From Gari tellinella (Eukaryota > Mollusca > Bivalvia > Cardiida > Psammobiidae): a DNA stretch of 64,000 nucleotides. Position 1 is the first letter of the stretch. Each line of letters opens with the position of its first letter. The notes below the pieces were generated by a model. The model saw nothing but the letters and a program-made list of their open reading frames with translations, did no database searches and had not been told where the DNA came from. Shown here one piece after another: positions 32,909-45,676 of the stretch. The position numbers and the translations under genes are program-made. The stretch is taken from positions 3,711,190 through 3,775,189 of the forward strand of contig OV277869.1 in NCBI GenBank assembly GCA_922989275.2, written 5' to 3'.

Positions 32909-33291
32909 CAATGGTATCTCCCTACAACGGCCTCCGAACAACGATTCCCTACTTACAACAATACTTGCCGCTGTTCCCAAAAAAAACATTTTTATAATTA
33001 ACGCCTTCAATGCTTCAATATCGTCTGCTTAAGATTTGACATTTTCTATTTTTTCTCTCAAAGATGCGTATTTGACATGTTAATAGAAGAATGAAAAAGA
33101 AACACTGTTTGAATCCATGTTAGACACCGCGTTACTCGGCGTCTGATCTGGATTCAGGCTGTTTGCAAATATGAGCCAAGTCGTGCTCGGCACTCTTAAG
33201 CTATATTTTTCCCCTCCCTTTAACAACTCCATACGAACACCACCCACAATATTTGTCTGTCGTTGGGTGTTGTTGTAGAGAGGGGGTACTG
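32909..33291. mobile_element. TA MITE, CAGTGTTACCTCC family (U3)
   Basis: Same site as 9476-9857. Palindrome at about 33,110-33,175. Confidence 0.75.
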
Positions 33292-33763
33292 TAGTGAGAT
33301 AACGTAAACTAATGTTCCTATTATTTCACACTAACACTGTTTTCCGAGATCTGCATCTTTTCACGTAATAAATATATACTTTTGCAAGAGCGGATCTGGG
33401 GTATCTCGTACATTAGTTATGAACGAATATATTATTGTGATGATGACGGTTTTTTGGTCATTATTCATTCCAGTATAGTTTTTGAGCAGCCAGACCGGGA
33501 CGCTTCTGCACCAATCTGACCAATCGAATGCTTGAGAACAATCTCAGACTCAACTCAAACGTTTCATAACCCTCGGGCCTGCTCAGTAACCATGCCTGAG
33601 ACGAAATAAAGTTTTGTTCTGTTCTGTAATTGAGAATGAATGTAAAATAAAAAACATGTGTCTGTAGCATTCTGCATTGTTCACAGCTTATTTGGTCAAG
33701 AAGTCATTCAAAAGATTTCAGAAACAACCCTTTCGCTCTCCATGACGCTTAAAAGCGCGTTTG

Positions 33764-33790
33764 CAAACAGTTTGGATAACGCGACAATTA
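33764..33790. repeat. collapsed palindrome in U3
   Basis: Reads CAAACAGTTTGGAT, then AACGCG, then ACAATTA. U1 and U4 hold the full 65 bp plus about 90 bp here. Both deletion points lie in or beside the hairpin. Confidence 0.85.
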
Positions 33791-34085
33791 AACGGTGAAT
33801 GGTAGAAATCTCATTACGAATAATTTAGATCTAGTAGTGAAAGAGTTAACCCTTTTGCTGCCATCGTGACGTCAAACCGGCCTAACGTCTGTTTAAACTG
33901 GTCATCTGTTGTATTTATAAAATATATAACTTTAGCCTTTTTTAACTCAAGAAATATTGGTGTGATATTGTTATGACTGTCAAGCAGTTTGAATCCTGAT
34001 CAGACGCCACGTTGTGTGGAATCTGATCTGGATCCAAACTGTTTGCATATGTTCGTTTTTAAGAGTATGGCAGTGGAATGGTTAA

Positions 34086-34291
34086 CCCTTAGCCTGCCAC
34101 TCACGACTATAGCTCCATATGCAAACAGCTTGGATCCGGATGAGACGCCGAGTAACTCGGCGTCTCATCCGGATCCAAGCTGTTTGACACTCGGACAACA
34201 TTTTCAGCAATTTTGAGCAACTTTGAAGCACTTTGAAACTTGAAGCAGACGAGAAATATAGCAGACAACAATTTATTTGGCGGGCTAAGGG
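34086..34291. mobile_element. TTAA MITE, 206 bp (U3, upstream of gene 2)
   Basis: Same site, orientation and length as 10769-10974; TTAA at 34082-34085 and 34292-34295. Palindrome at 34122-34186. Confidence 0.92.
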
Positions 34292-34465
34292 TTAAGACAC
34301 GTTACAGCGTAGCTATTCGCCTGATAGTTGTGACTGTACGAGAGAACTTGTATCCAGATCAGATATGATCGTTGAGATTTACTTAACATTTTACTTAACA
34401 CTCAATTGCAGACGACAATAGTCAGACAGAAGACTATTATGGCAGACGTAAATCCGATAACAGTA

Positions 34466-34825
34466 CAGTGCTCCCTCTCTACAGCGACACCCAAATGGGA
34501 GACAAAACATGTATGCGGTGTTCGGAGGAGGTCGTTATAGGGTGAGAATCGGCTTACATTTGCAAACAGCTTGAATTCAGTTCAGACGCCGCGTAACGCG
34601 AAGTCTGATCTGAATTCAAGCTGTTTGTCACTCGTCATTAAGTTGTTATTGTAAAAATGTTCATTATGAAAATTTGAGGGAAAAAAGCATCTAGGACAAT
34701 TTGAAGCAGACGATACTGTAGCAGTAAAAGAGTTAGATATAATTGTCCTGTTTAGGAAACTGCGATAAGGGTCATTATAAGGAGGGAGTCGATGTTGGGA
34801 GGGCCGTTGTAGGAAGGGAACACTG
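34466..34825. mobile_element. TA MITE, 360 bp, CAGTGCTCCC family (U3)
   Basis: Same site as 11149-11508. Palindrome at 34563-34627. Confidence 0.88.
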
Positions 34826-37074
34826 TAATTGCTATCATGATATCGTGTCACATGCAACGAGTAATGATTACAAATTTAATGTTCTCTTTTATGACAGTGA
34901 TACCATACCCACATCAATACTGATCATGTTATGTAAAAACATTCTGGATCTTGATCGAAACAGTTGAAAATCATCTGAAACGAATCAACAGTACATTGAA
35001 CGCACAATGGAAAAAGCGTTTGTTAACGCTTTACCACATAGCCTGTTTCAACCCATTTATTTGCAATGGATTCTTCCATGCCTATCTATTGGAAAATTGC
35101 ATTTTTGACGTAAGGGATGCCTGGTCTAAATTTGCATTTTTGTTTTGTTTTATATTGAAATATATACCAGCTTACACTAAAGACTCTGTTTAGACGCTGA
35201 ATAATGGGGCCTCTGATCGGAGTCTATACTGTTTGCCTATGTCCCTTTTATAGGATGATAGCCACAACTGGGTTAATGTTTTGAATACAGATGACAATAT
35301 AGAACTTAATTTAACAATGTTAAGGCCGACGATATGATACAGTGAGATAAAGTTCATTACTAATAATATGTACCGTACAATTGCTGTCAATGAACCTTTT
35401 ATCCCATAGTCTCTAGTCCTAAATACAGGTGACCACTTAAAACAAAGGTGAAAATTATGCAGAATTTGCCTTTTAAAAGGCGCATTCTTCTTTACTTTCA
35501 GCCCGCTTTAAGCAACACTCCGCTATGACGAAGAAACTTATTTACGTTGCATGTTCATGATTGTATCAATCTGAGTAATTTTCTTCAGTGGAGGAATAAA
35601 TAGAAGACGTAAAAAGCGTACTTATCGAGTAATTTGTTTCATTAAGAATATAGTGGTCCCTCTACAACAACACCGGATTGGAGACAAATATTGTGTGTGT
35701 TGTTCGGAGGGAGTTGTTATAGGAAGGAACACTTAATAGCCTTAGAATGCTGCGCTCGTCTTTGCGTACATTTGCATACAATTCGAACCCATATTAGATG
35801 CTGCGTAATGCGGCGTTTGATCTTGATTCAAACTGCGTGTCACTCGTCTTTAAAAAAAATTCTGTCAAAATGTCCTATACGTTACTTTGAAAAAAAACCT
35901 ACACAAGTCAATTATAAGCATACGATTTTGCAGCAGTGATAGTTTTATACATACTTGTCTTGTTTTGTGGAGCAGTGGCAAGTATTGTTGTACGGAGGGA
36001 CTCGTTGTTCTGAGTGTTATTTGAGAGTCATGTGGAGCCAGGACAAACGTCACGTTCCTCGGTGTCTGGTTCCAAATTGTTTGCAATGGGCAGACGGTTT
36101 AACCCTTTCCTGATCTAATTATTCAGAATATTTTACCCATTTACCGCAAATAGTGTCGTCTGCTTCAGTATTATTGTCTGCAAGACACGTTTCAAGTTAG
36201 ATTTGAGGTTGTATGACTTAATACGTCCACATTCGACAACCAGCCAAATTGTACTTGGCATTTAGGATTTGGGCCCTTGAATTAGTCTCGCAAATGGTGT
36301 CTGCTCTCTAATTCAAACAATTTAAATCATCTGGTCTTCACCAAGTATTCTGTTGTCCTAAAATTGTTAACCAGCCAAATCACACCAGGAAATTTGGAGT
36401 TCCGCAAGGAGGGGACTCTGTTGCCTAGTGGTATAGCAACTGTGACGTTCTCATTACTGTGACTTCGAATTCAAGTCTGGTCATTCGGACTTTTCATGTG
36501 GGGAAGCCTTCCAGCTGGCTTGCGGAAAATCGGTAGTTGCCGATGTGTGCCTGAAACAGTGCAGGGCTTCTGGGGTCGTCACCCACCTGTAATTATCTGG
36601 ACGTCGCGATATGACTGAAATACAGTAGTATACTGTTGAAATCATAACAAATCAAAACAAATCAATTGGAGCTACGGCTCTTGAATTTCTCTGACAATAT
36701 GAGGTGCCATACAATGGAGGCCAAGTGCGATAACCAGCAAAATCGCACCAGAATATTTGAAGTTATGGCCCTTTTTGAACTTGAAATATGCGACATTCGT
36801 CGTTTCCACACATTTTTTCTCACAAGCTATCACACATTGATCTGGAATTTTATATATGAGTTTATTTGTTGAATTACATATCAACTTTGCGTGTCAGTAT
36901 TTTACCATAACATTTTTTATCATAAATATTACGCACCACTTTTTTTGTCGACATGCTTTCACATGATGGTCTGAAACGTTATGAGTTATATTACTTTTGA
37001 TCCCACATGTTTTCAATGTTTGTTGTGAATATACCTGATTTCAGTCACAGTTTAAAACAAATGTCACATTGATG

Positions 37075-37326
37075 CAGTGGGGAAAACGTTATTCGTTCCC
37101 GCTTAGACGCAAACGAAACGCAAACGCATTGCACTAAAACATAGAAAATAACAATTTTTCTATAATTCTGACTTTTCAAGTTAATCTGAGTGGCAAACAG
37201 TTGGCAGCCTGATCGGACGCCGGGTTACCGGATGTTTGATCTGGCTCCAAACTGTTTGCAATGGAAATAATAGTTTTAACATAAACACTAGTACTAGTAT
37301 TGGGGAAAATAACTTTTTCTCCATTG
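37075..37326. mobile_element. diverged CAGTGGAGAA-family MITE (U4)
   Basis: Same site as 2574-2825. Palindrome at 37194-37258; small ACTAGT duplication near 37,288-37,298. Confidence 0.7.
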
Positions 37327-37962
37327 TACCACACTTGATAATATTCTATCGCACTTGTTCCAGCCCCTCGACTACAAATAATACTTTCATTGGTCAATAG
37401 ACTGAAATGACATAGGCTGGTGTTTTTGGATTCTTTCACATTTATCTTGGGCTGAAACCCTTGCAAAATAATGAGATACAGTCTAAATCATAACTGTTAC
37501 TATGTCATTATTTCTAAATTAAACGTGGATACTTTCTAAATCTAGCGTTTGGGAAATTCTGTTTATTAAATAAAATGATATATACATGTTTATACAATGA
37601 ATACTGTACCCTAACAGTTTAACCTGCCACGGGAAATCTTTTGTAAAGATAATACTTGTTAATAATGTAATATATTTTTCAATGGTACTTTAAATAATTA
37701 TGTGATAAAAAGAACCTCCCATCCGTACTTATAATTTTTAATAAAATCGTTGACTAAATGTAAAATGACGCGAGCCAAGGCTCGCGTCATATTATTTTAG
37801 TCAACTCGTTTATCAAAATGATAAACAATGAGCATTCATGTAAGATCCTCGTTTAAAGGCATAGTGTAGATTAGTGGATGAAGTAGCAAAGTGTCTTAAG
37901 CATGGCTGACCGATACATACATGGTCAGGTCGTGTGAAGGCTTGGCGACATTGACCCTCTGA

Positions 37963-38238
37963 TGATGATGATAATGATGAGTTGGGTTTTACGGCACTGC
38001 GACTTAAAAAGGTCATATAGCGCCGATGATTGATGAGGGGTGATGAGATGAAATGATGATTTCAGGAAGATGGTTTTGGCTAATCCCATCCGTTGACCAG
38101 CAGCGAATGAGATCAAAACCACCGACCTGCCTACCTTTTAGTTCTTGGCAGAGTGAATAGTCTCGGTCTAATAAACAGAAACAATTCCCTTTGACAATAA
38201 GGCCCCAGAACTGCGGCAAAGTAGGAAGGTCTCTGGGG
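37963..38238 (-). mobile_element. 276-bp SINE-like insert (U4)
   Basis: Target duplication TTGACCCTCTGA at 37951-37962 and 38239-38250; U1, U3 and U6 have one copy. The minus strand ends in GCCGTAAAACCCAACTCATC followed by a TCA-rich repeat, a tail style common in invertebrate tRNA-derived SINEs. A clear promoter box is not proven. Confidence 0.8.
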
Positions 38239-38684
38239 TTGACCCTCTGAACAGAGCCGAGTGGAGATTGGTTGTTACACACTCTAGCCGCCGTCTGATC
38301 AGGATCCAAACTGTTTGACATTCAAGTTTATATTTCATAAGCCAGAATACCTAAACTTTTAATATGAGAAATAACAGCAGACGACAAATGTTACAACCTG
38401 ATGATGTCATAGCAGTGAAGGGGTTAAGATTGAATGGAATGACTCATCAACATCTCAAGCTGTATTGTTGCCAAATTTCTGGCTGCGGGATTTACGATAG
38501 CAGTCAAACTTTTTCTTAACCATATACTCCGTGGATATACCTTTTTAGGCATTTAAGTGAGTCCTCCACTGAAGAAAATAGTTTCAATATATACTGTAAT
38601 GAACGCTCAACGTAAGAAATATTTCCTATATCCTAGCAGATGATAGCTTAAAGTAGGTTGAAAGTAAAGAAGAATGCGCCTTAA

Positions 38685-38928
38685 CCCATTACCCCAAAGC
38701 CTGTTTCTAGTTTTGAAGATAGCTGGCCATTTAAGACAGCTTAAAAATAAAACAGAATGTGCTTTAAGGCACATTCTGCTTTACTTTCAGCCTGCTTTAA
38801 ACTTTACTGGTCTAGGATATAGAAAATACATCGTATGGTACATGTTTATGACTGTACAACATGGAACTATTTTCTTCAGTGGAGAAATGAATTAAATGTG
38901 CTTAAAGGTGCTTCTATGGGAGGAAGGG
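38685..38928. mobile_element. TTAA MITE, 244 bp (U4 copy)
   Basis: Same nested position as 4201-4444; TTAA on both sides. Confidence 0.8.
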
Positions 38929-40075
38929 TTAAGGCGCTTTCTGCTTTACTTTCAACTTGCTTTCAGTGGTCACCTGTCTCCAAAACTAGAGACATGCTAG
39001 ACGTATGTAAAGATGCCTTAACAGTCTTATTTGGTGTTTCAGGGTGACCAAACCAAACTATTGACTACGACGTCATGTGCAACCCTATTAACTCATTCAC
39101 CCCTGAAACATTTAATGGACAATTCCAATTTCAAAATAAGTCAAGTTCATTTATGACTATTTAGGGTTGATTTTAATAATTTATTTCAAAATGACAAATA
39201 GTGTATACCCTGAGGAGCCCTCTGATCAGTATCTACACTGTTTGCACAGGACAAGTGCAATCCTCACAGGTTTGTGAATGATTAGTATACTCGTTGCTAG
39301 GGTTTTATGTTATAAACACCGTATCATGGATCCTGACTGCTAAAGAATATATCAAGATATTTTTAATTGGAAATGCCGCAGGCCGTACTTGTGATCATTG
39401 TGCACCATCGTGGTATCATGGGTATGGCATAATCCGGTTGAAACGTTCTGATTATTTCTGTGTTTTATTTCAGGTTTCTAAATTAGTGCTCTAGCTACAA
39501 GTAGGCGTACTTATTGGTCTCGGTAAAAAGAAACAAAAAACTCTCTCTATTACGGCCATAAAACTTGAATTTTTAATAATAATAAAGACAGCTGACAGAC
39601 CAAAAGCTTTCTCTTTGACTTTCATATTGATTTAAGCTGTCACCTGCCTTAAACCCAAACTAATCAAATCAATTTAGTGATCGTAATAGAGAGGTGTTAC
39701 TGTTTCTCTGTTTAATACACAAAGATGAAACATTCAGACTGGATATCAGGTAGTATTTGTCTTCAGACTTAATCTTACAAACGACGTAACAGTCACCATT
39801 AGCGACATGACTAGATCTATTTTAGCACTCTGGTTCAGTTTGTGATGACCATAAACAAGAAGTTTGGATCTATATGAAAAGTTATCATTTGGATTCAAAC
39901 ATTATTTTGAAAGATGTTTGAAATGATGTCAATGTATGCGGTAGAAAATTCAAATGTTTGATCCATTGCCCATATCCTCTTTTTAGTTTCGAAGACATGT
40001 GACAACTTAACACCAGGTTAAAAGTAAAGGCGCATTCTGCTTTACTTTCAGCCTGCTTTAATTCTAATCATGCTA

Positions 40076-40321
40076 CAGTGGAGAATCTGTTATTCTTTCC
40101 CAATAAACGCGTTTACGCTAAAACTATTATTTGCAGTGCAAACAGTTTGGAGCCAGATCAGACGCCGGGTAACCCGGCGTCTGATCAGGCTCCAAACTGT
40201 TTGCCACCAAGATAAACATGAATTATCAGAATTGTCTAAAGGTTGCACTTTTCTACGTTTTAATGTTTTGCGTTTGCGTTTCGTTTCGTTTAAACGGGAA
40301 AGAATAACAGATTCTCCACTG
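40076..40321. mobile_element. TA MITE, 246 bp, CAGTGGAGAA family (U4)
   Basis: Same site and orientation as 5592-5837. Palindrome at 40139-40203. Confidence 0.9.
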
Positions 40322-40549
40322 TAAGTGCGAATTAGAATAATTTTTGCAAACAGTTTGGATCTAGACTAGATGCCGCGTAACATAGTTTCCAATCTGGGAC
40401 AAACTAATTTGACGCGCATATTCATTCTTTATTCAGTTTCAGTAGCTAAAATTTGATTTTTGAGTTTTTTGACGCCGACTATACATTTGAAGCAGACGAA
40501 AATTCATAGCCTGCGGTGCAAGGGTTAAGCTACCATTTGCTATACTATA

Positions 40550-40754
40550 CAGTAAAACCTCTCTATTACGACCACTAAAACGAAGGCTAATTGATTGTAT
40601 AAAAAACAGGTGACCGCTTAAAGCAAGGTGAAAGTGAATTAGAAAGCTCCTGTAGGAGCGTTCTGTTTCACTTCCACATTGCTTTAAGCAGTCACCTGTT
40701 TTAAACGACTAATATTTGACACAATTTAGTGGTCGTAATAGAGAGGTTCTACTG
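40550..40754. mobile_element. TA MITE, CAGTAAAACCTCTC family (U4)
   Basis: Same site as 6066-6269. Confidence 0.88.
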
Positions 40755-40887
40755 TAATTATACGAGTAAGAAATATTTCTGATGGTGCATGATCCTGACT
40801 GTATAAAGTGACACTGTTTTCTTGTATCGATGAATAAATAAAAGCGTAAAATGCGTATCTATGGGGTAATAGGTAAAGGGTACTTAA

Positions 40888-41093
40888 CCCTTAGCCCGCC
40901 AAATAAATTGTCGTCTGCTATATTTCTCGTCTGCTTCAAGTTTCAAAGTGCTTCAAAGTTGCTCAAAACTGCTGAAAATGTTGTCCGAGTGTCAAACAGC
41001 TTGGATCCGGATGAGACGCCGAGTTACTCGGCGTCTCATCTGGATCCAAGCTGTTTGCATATGGAGCTATAGTCGTGAGTGGCAGGCTAAGGG
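40888..41093. mobile_element. TTAA MITE, 206 bp (U4)
   Basis: Same site as 29631-29836; TTAA at 40884-40887 and 41094-41097. Palindrome at 40993-41057. Confidence 0.92.
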
Positions 41094-41339
41094 TTAATAT
41101 TTCAATGGATAGATCTAAGAGTTTATGACCAGGAATGTATAATAATTAATATAACATACAACACATGCTCAGTGGCTTTATTAGAAGTAAAGAGTAAAAT
41201 ACAAATTACATTCAATAATATTGCGATGTCTACATATTGTCTTATTTGGAATGGATATTAACAATTTTATACGAAACTATAATTGTCTCTTTCGCGATTC
41301 TGGGTTGAATGAGTTATGTATACTCCAAATATCATTATA

Positions 41340-41536
41340 CAGTCAAACCTCTCTATTACGACCACTTAATTGTGTTAAAATTACGGTGGTTACGACAGGT
41401 GGCTGCTTAAAGCAATGTGTCAGTACAACATAAAGCTCCTTTAGAAGTTTTCTGTTTTACTGTCACCGTCTTTAAGCTGTCTTTTATACAGTAAATTAAT
41501 TTTCGTTTTAGTGTTCGTAATAGAGAGACTTTACTG
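41340..41536. mobile_element. TA MITE, CAGTAAAACCTCTC family, second site (U4)
   Basis: Same site as 6646-6843. Confidence 0.85.
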
Positions 41537-41678
41537 TATGTATCATTGTGATGAATGTTAACCCGTCAATTCCAGGAATTGCAAATGTAAACGTCCAGTT
41601 CCTACCTTATTAAAGTCTAGTCCATTATTTTCTTTTTAGATTTTATTTTTACAATACATGTAGCATATTACTAAATGA

Positions 41679-41744
41679 CAAACAGTGTAGACCCTGATCA
41701 GAGGGCTCCTATAGGAGCCCTCTGATCCGGGCCAACACTTTTTG
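41679..41744. repeat. 66-bp palindrome past the gene 3 stop
   Basis: Identical to the gene 2 copy. Confidence 0.85.
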
Positions 41745-41844
41745 TATATGACAAGTATTCTCTTTATATCGGTATAGTATTTGTAAATGACAGATATACT
41801 CGTCACTAGGATTAACTGTATTGAAGTTTGTGGCTGTAACTATT

Positions 41845-43557
41845 TTACACACTTTCATACATCACTCTGTACACTTTTATATTGTCATTACTTAGCTGCC
41901 CAATGTACAATCTACCTGCATTCTCACAATGGCAAATAGACTCCGGTCGACTCAAACCGTCAGCGTGCGTCAGAAGAACCTTCACCTTTTGGCACTTCTC
42001 TGTTACCTGGTGTACGTTGTTAGAACTCTGCCCACACACGTAGACCATGCCACTGCTATCACATATAACTTGCAATGGGCCTGAAAGCTCACTTTCGGTG
42101 TACTTTGCCACAACAGTTCCATCCAACTTCAGGCACGTCAAGTTATTGCCGCCGTAGTTTGAAACATAAATCAGTTTGTTGTCTGGAATAATGCATAAAT
42201 TGTACGGATTGTTAAATAAAAACTGTCCTTGCTGATCCTTTTCAATCACTTTCAACACTGTTCCTTGCATATCCAACATCTCAATCCTGCTAGGTGAATC
42301 ATAAGAGACAACAAGTTTCCCGTCACAATATCCCACTCCATAACAGACACCATTGACGCCTATGTCCCTCTCTATTGACAGTGAAGGCTTTATTCTCACT
42401 AACACCAGCCTTTTCTTGCCGAGTAGAGCTACTGCTACCTGGTTGTCGGTGACTTTGCAAACTCCCCATGGCCCGGATGTTAACTGTAAATCTGAAACAA
42501 TCTTACTCTGATTGATGTCGAATAGTTTCACCTTCTTGTTATATTGATCTGTAAGAACGATCTTGTTATCGTTCAGCAGTACAGATCCAATGACCCTACA
42601 AGTGGTCTGGTCACTGTTACACTTCACATTTATGTCACTGATATGTTCCAAAGATTTGATGCCCGGTGATATTTTCATCTCTAAACCAAACTGACTTCTC
42701 ATCATCTCAAACACGTCCTTGTCACCTTTGGATACTCGTAATGTAGTTTTCTGACTTCGCATGCTGTCTTCCGCACTTTTAGTTTCCTGTTCCAGCGACA
42801 GAAGCTTCCCCTTTGTCTGTATTATAGTTGTGTATAAATCACAATGTTTCTGCTGGTTTTCTAACAGTTCAAATGTGGATGCCAGTTTCTGATGTTCCGT
42901 CAAAATGTTGTTCACTTTGTCATTTATCGCAGTCAGCCTTGCGGTTTCTTCTTCTTTAAACGTATTTGCTGTTTCCACCAGTTCCTTCTCCAACTTGTCA
43001 ACTGCTTCTATGATCTCCTTCTTGAATGCTTTAACTGCAAGTATTGCGTTATTGTGGCTATCCGCTATAGTTTCCAACGTCTGTTTGAATACTTCAACTA
43101 TATCTGAACATTGTGTGGCTATTCCTGTCAATGTTGTGTTGAAGGTCTTATATTTATCAGAGCTTGTGACGTTTTTGGCAATTTCTGGGATATATTCCAC
43201 ATCTTTACAACCTTTCTGGTGTTCGAAGAAACACACATTGCAGCCAAAGAAATCGTGGGTGGGGCAGTGAAACTCCACTACTTTGTCCTGGTGTTGAAAA
43301 CATCTCTTTGAGGTCACACTTATCCCTGTTTTCTTTGTATCTTTCATTTTCTCATTGTCCAGTAATACATGTTTCCTTGTGATGAAAGGTATCAGATGAA
43401 CGTCAAAACATCTTTGGCACAAATATTCCTGACAGTCTACACAGTACCCAACAGCCTTTACACTGTTTCCGTCCCCAGCGCATGGTTGACAGTTCAAACT
43501 ATCGTCCGCTTCCTTTAACTCCGTGCTGCTGGACTCTACGTCCATCGAGGTAGCCAT
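41845..43557 (-). CDS. TRIM-like protein 3: B-box, coiled coil, NHL-type propeller (570 aa)
   Basis: Intact third copy, nearly identical to the gene at 30588-32297. The surrounding DNA aligns with that copy at a constant offset of 11,257 bp from about 28.8 kb to the middle of the gene, with no net insertion or deletion; beyond the one-codon difference near the start the match continues. It has the extra residue before the first B-box (EADDSLNC). Distinct residues include ADSHNN in the coiled coil and RIKPS in the propeller. B-box ligands and coiled coil are unchanged. The start is the ATG at 43557, which has A at -3 and G at +4. As in the other copies, a hairpin-forming palindrome lies about 100 bp past the stop. 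Confidence 0.9.
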   Translation of the reverse strand: MATSMDVESSSTELKEADDSLNCQPCAGDGNSVKAVGYCVDCQEYLCQRCFDVHLIPFITRKHVLLDNEKMKDTKKTGISVTSKRCFQHQDKVVEFHCPTHDFFGCNVCFFEHQKGCKDVEYIPEIAKNVTSSDKYKTFNTTLTGIATQCSDIVEVFKQTLETIADSHNNAILAVKAFKKEIIEAVDKLEKELVETANTFKEEETARLTAINDKVNNILTEHQKLASTFELLENQQKHCDLYTTIIQTKGKLLSLEQETKSAEDSMRSQKTTLRVSKGDKDVFEMMRSQFGLEMKISPGIKSLEHISDINVKCNSDQTTCRVIGSVLLNDNKIVLTDQYNKKVKLFDINQSKIVSDLQLTSGPWGVCKVTDNQVAVALLGKKRLVLVRIKPSLSIERDIGVNGVCYGVGYCDGKLVVSYDSPSRIEMLDMQGTVLKVIEKDQQGQFLFNNPYNLCIIPDNKLIYVSNYGGNNLTCLKLDGTVVAKYTESELSGPLQVICDSSGMVYVCGQSSNNVHQVTEKCQKVKVLLTHADGLSRPESICHCENAGRLYIGQLSNDNIKVYRVMYESV

Positions 43558-43746
43558 CGTTAGCACACCTTCGTCTGCGGCTGATTAATTTACAAATAAA
43601 TACGCGTCTTCCCAATATGCAAGCTATACATGTTAAACTGAGTATATCACGAGAGATTCATGTGATTTTACTGTATCAAAGTCTAAAGATTAACCAATCT
43701 GAAACGACTAATAGATACACGTACACCAAGATACGCTCGTGTAATA

Positions 43747-43930
43747 CAGTCGAACCCCGATACTTCAAACTCGCCTAAATCGATGATTTCGATAATTTGA
43801 TCTCGCTCAAATCAAACATACATGTACCTGTCTTTCTAAACTATAACGTGGCTAAGTCACGTTTTAACTTTGACATATACGTGTAGGTATAGTCGAACTA
43901 ACGCGAATTCGAAGTATCGAGTTTAGCCTG
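43747..43930. mobile_element. pogo-like TA MITE upstream of gene 3
   Basis: Same site and ends as 9055-9238. Confidence 0.85.
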
Positions 43931-44168
43931 TATTTCTCGTCCATGTCCAGTATGGTATACACTACACAGTCCATCTTGTGTAAATCGACAACTCGTTAAA
44001 GTAGCATACATATTTCTAAACACGAATTCCTATTTAATGTAGAATAGAAGTACATGTTATGCAGAAATCTCGTAACGGACATTTCAGCTATACTTATTTG
44101 AGTATACAATAAACATCACTCTGCTCTAAAAACTACACGTGTGTCGTCTTTGGTCTGACTGTAAAATA

Positions 44169-44547
44169 CAATGGTATCTCCCTACAACGGCCTCCGAACA
44201 ACGATTCCCTACTTACAACAATACTTGCCGCTGTTCCGAAAAACACATTTTTATAATTAACGCCTTCAATGCTTCAATATCGTCTGCTTAAGATTTGACA
44301 TTTTCTATTTTTTCTCTCAAAGATGCGTATTTGACATGTTAATAGAAGAATGAAAAAGAAACACTGTTTGAATCCATGTTAGACACCGCGTTACTCGGCG
44401 TCTGATCTGGATTCAGGCTGTTTGCAAATATGAGCCAAGTCGTGCTCGGCACTCTTAAGCTATATTTTTCCCCTCCCTTTAACAACTCCATACGAACTTC
44501 ACCCACAATATTTGTCTGTCGTTGGGTGTTGTAGAGAGGGGGTACTG
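44169..44547. mobile_element. TA MITE, CAGTGTTACCTCC family (U4)
   Basis: Same site as 9476-9857. Palindrome at about 44,361-44,424. Confidence 0.75.
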
Positions 44548-45431
44548 TAGTGAGATAACGTAAACTAATGTTCCTATTATTTCACCCTAACACTGTTTTC
44601 CGAGATCTGCATCTTTTCACGTAATACATATATACTTTTGCAAGAGCGGATCTGGGGTATCAGTTATGAACGAATATATTATTGTGATGATGACGGTTTT
44701 TTGGTCACTATTCATTCCTGTATATTTTTTGAGCAGCCAGACCGGGACGCTTCTGCACCAATCTGACCAATCGAATGCTTGAGAACAATCTCAGACTCAA
44801 CTCAAACGTTTCATAACCCTCGGGCCTGCTCAGTAACCATGCCTGAGACGAAATAAAGTTTTGTTCTGTTCTGTAATTGAGAATGAATGTAAAATAAAAA
44901 AACATGTGTCTGTAGCATTCTGCATTGTTCACAGCTTATTTGGTCAAGCAGACATTCAAAAGCTTTCAAAAACAACCCTTTCGCTCTCCATGACGCTTAA
45001 AAGCGCGTTTGCAAACAGTTTGGATCCTGATCAGACGCCGCGTAACGCGGCGTCTGATCAGGATCCAAACTGTTTGAGAACGTTGTGAAATTTCTTCAGT
45101 CATACTGCCTATTTTTCTTAACTCTGAAACGACATTGCAGACAACAAAATTGAAGCAGACGACAATTAATCGGTGAATGGTAGAAATCTCACGAATAATT
45201 TAGTAGTGAAAGAGTTAACCCTTTTGCTGCCATCGTGACGTCAAACCGACCTAACGTCTGTTTAAACTGGTCATCTGTTTTATTTATAAAATATATAACT
45301 TTAGGCTTTTTTAACTCAAGAAATATTGGTGTGATATTGTTATGACTGTCAGGCAGTTTGAATCCTGATCAGACGCCACGTTGTGTGGAATCTGATCTGG
45401 ATCCAAACTGTTTGCATATGTTCGTTTTTAA

Positions 45432-45676
45432 CCCTTTACCTGATAGCATTGTTTCTAGTATTGAAGATATGTGACTACTTAAAGCAGGTTGAAAGTAAAG
45501 CAGAATGCGCCCTAAGGCGCATTCTACTTTACTTTCAGCCTGCTTTAAGCTATTAACTGCTAGAATAAGGAAAGTATTAAATTTGACACATATTCATTAC
45601 GGTATAATTTGGAACTATTTTCTTTAGCGGATGAATAAAATGAATGTGCTAAAAGTCGCTTCTATAAGGTAAAGGG
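45432..45676. mobile_element. TTAA MITE, 245 bp, private to U4
   Basis: Starts CCCTTTACCTGATAG and ends CTATAAGGTAAAGGG, flanked by TTAA (45428-45431, 45677-45680). The empty site is a single TTAA at 10742-10745 in U1 and 34059-34062 in U3. Holds a hairpin at about 45,479-45,549 whose centre reads GCGCCCTAAGGCGC. Confidence 0.9.

Larger units (their letters stand above)
22058..34850. repeat. tandem unit U3 (contains gene 2)
   Basis: Starts with the same sequence as window position 1 (both read ATACAAGCACCTGTGC). It keeps about 190 bp at 23,660-23,870 that U1, U5 and U6 have lost, and has private insertions at 25,217-25,686 and 25,783-26,479. Confidence 0.9.
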
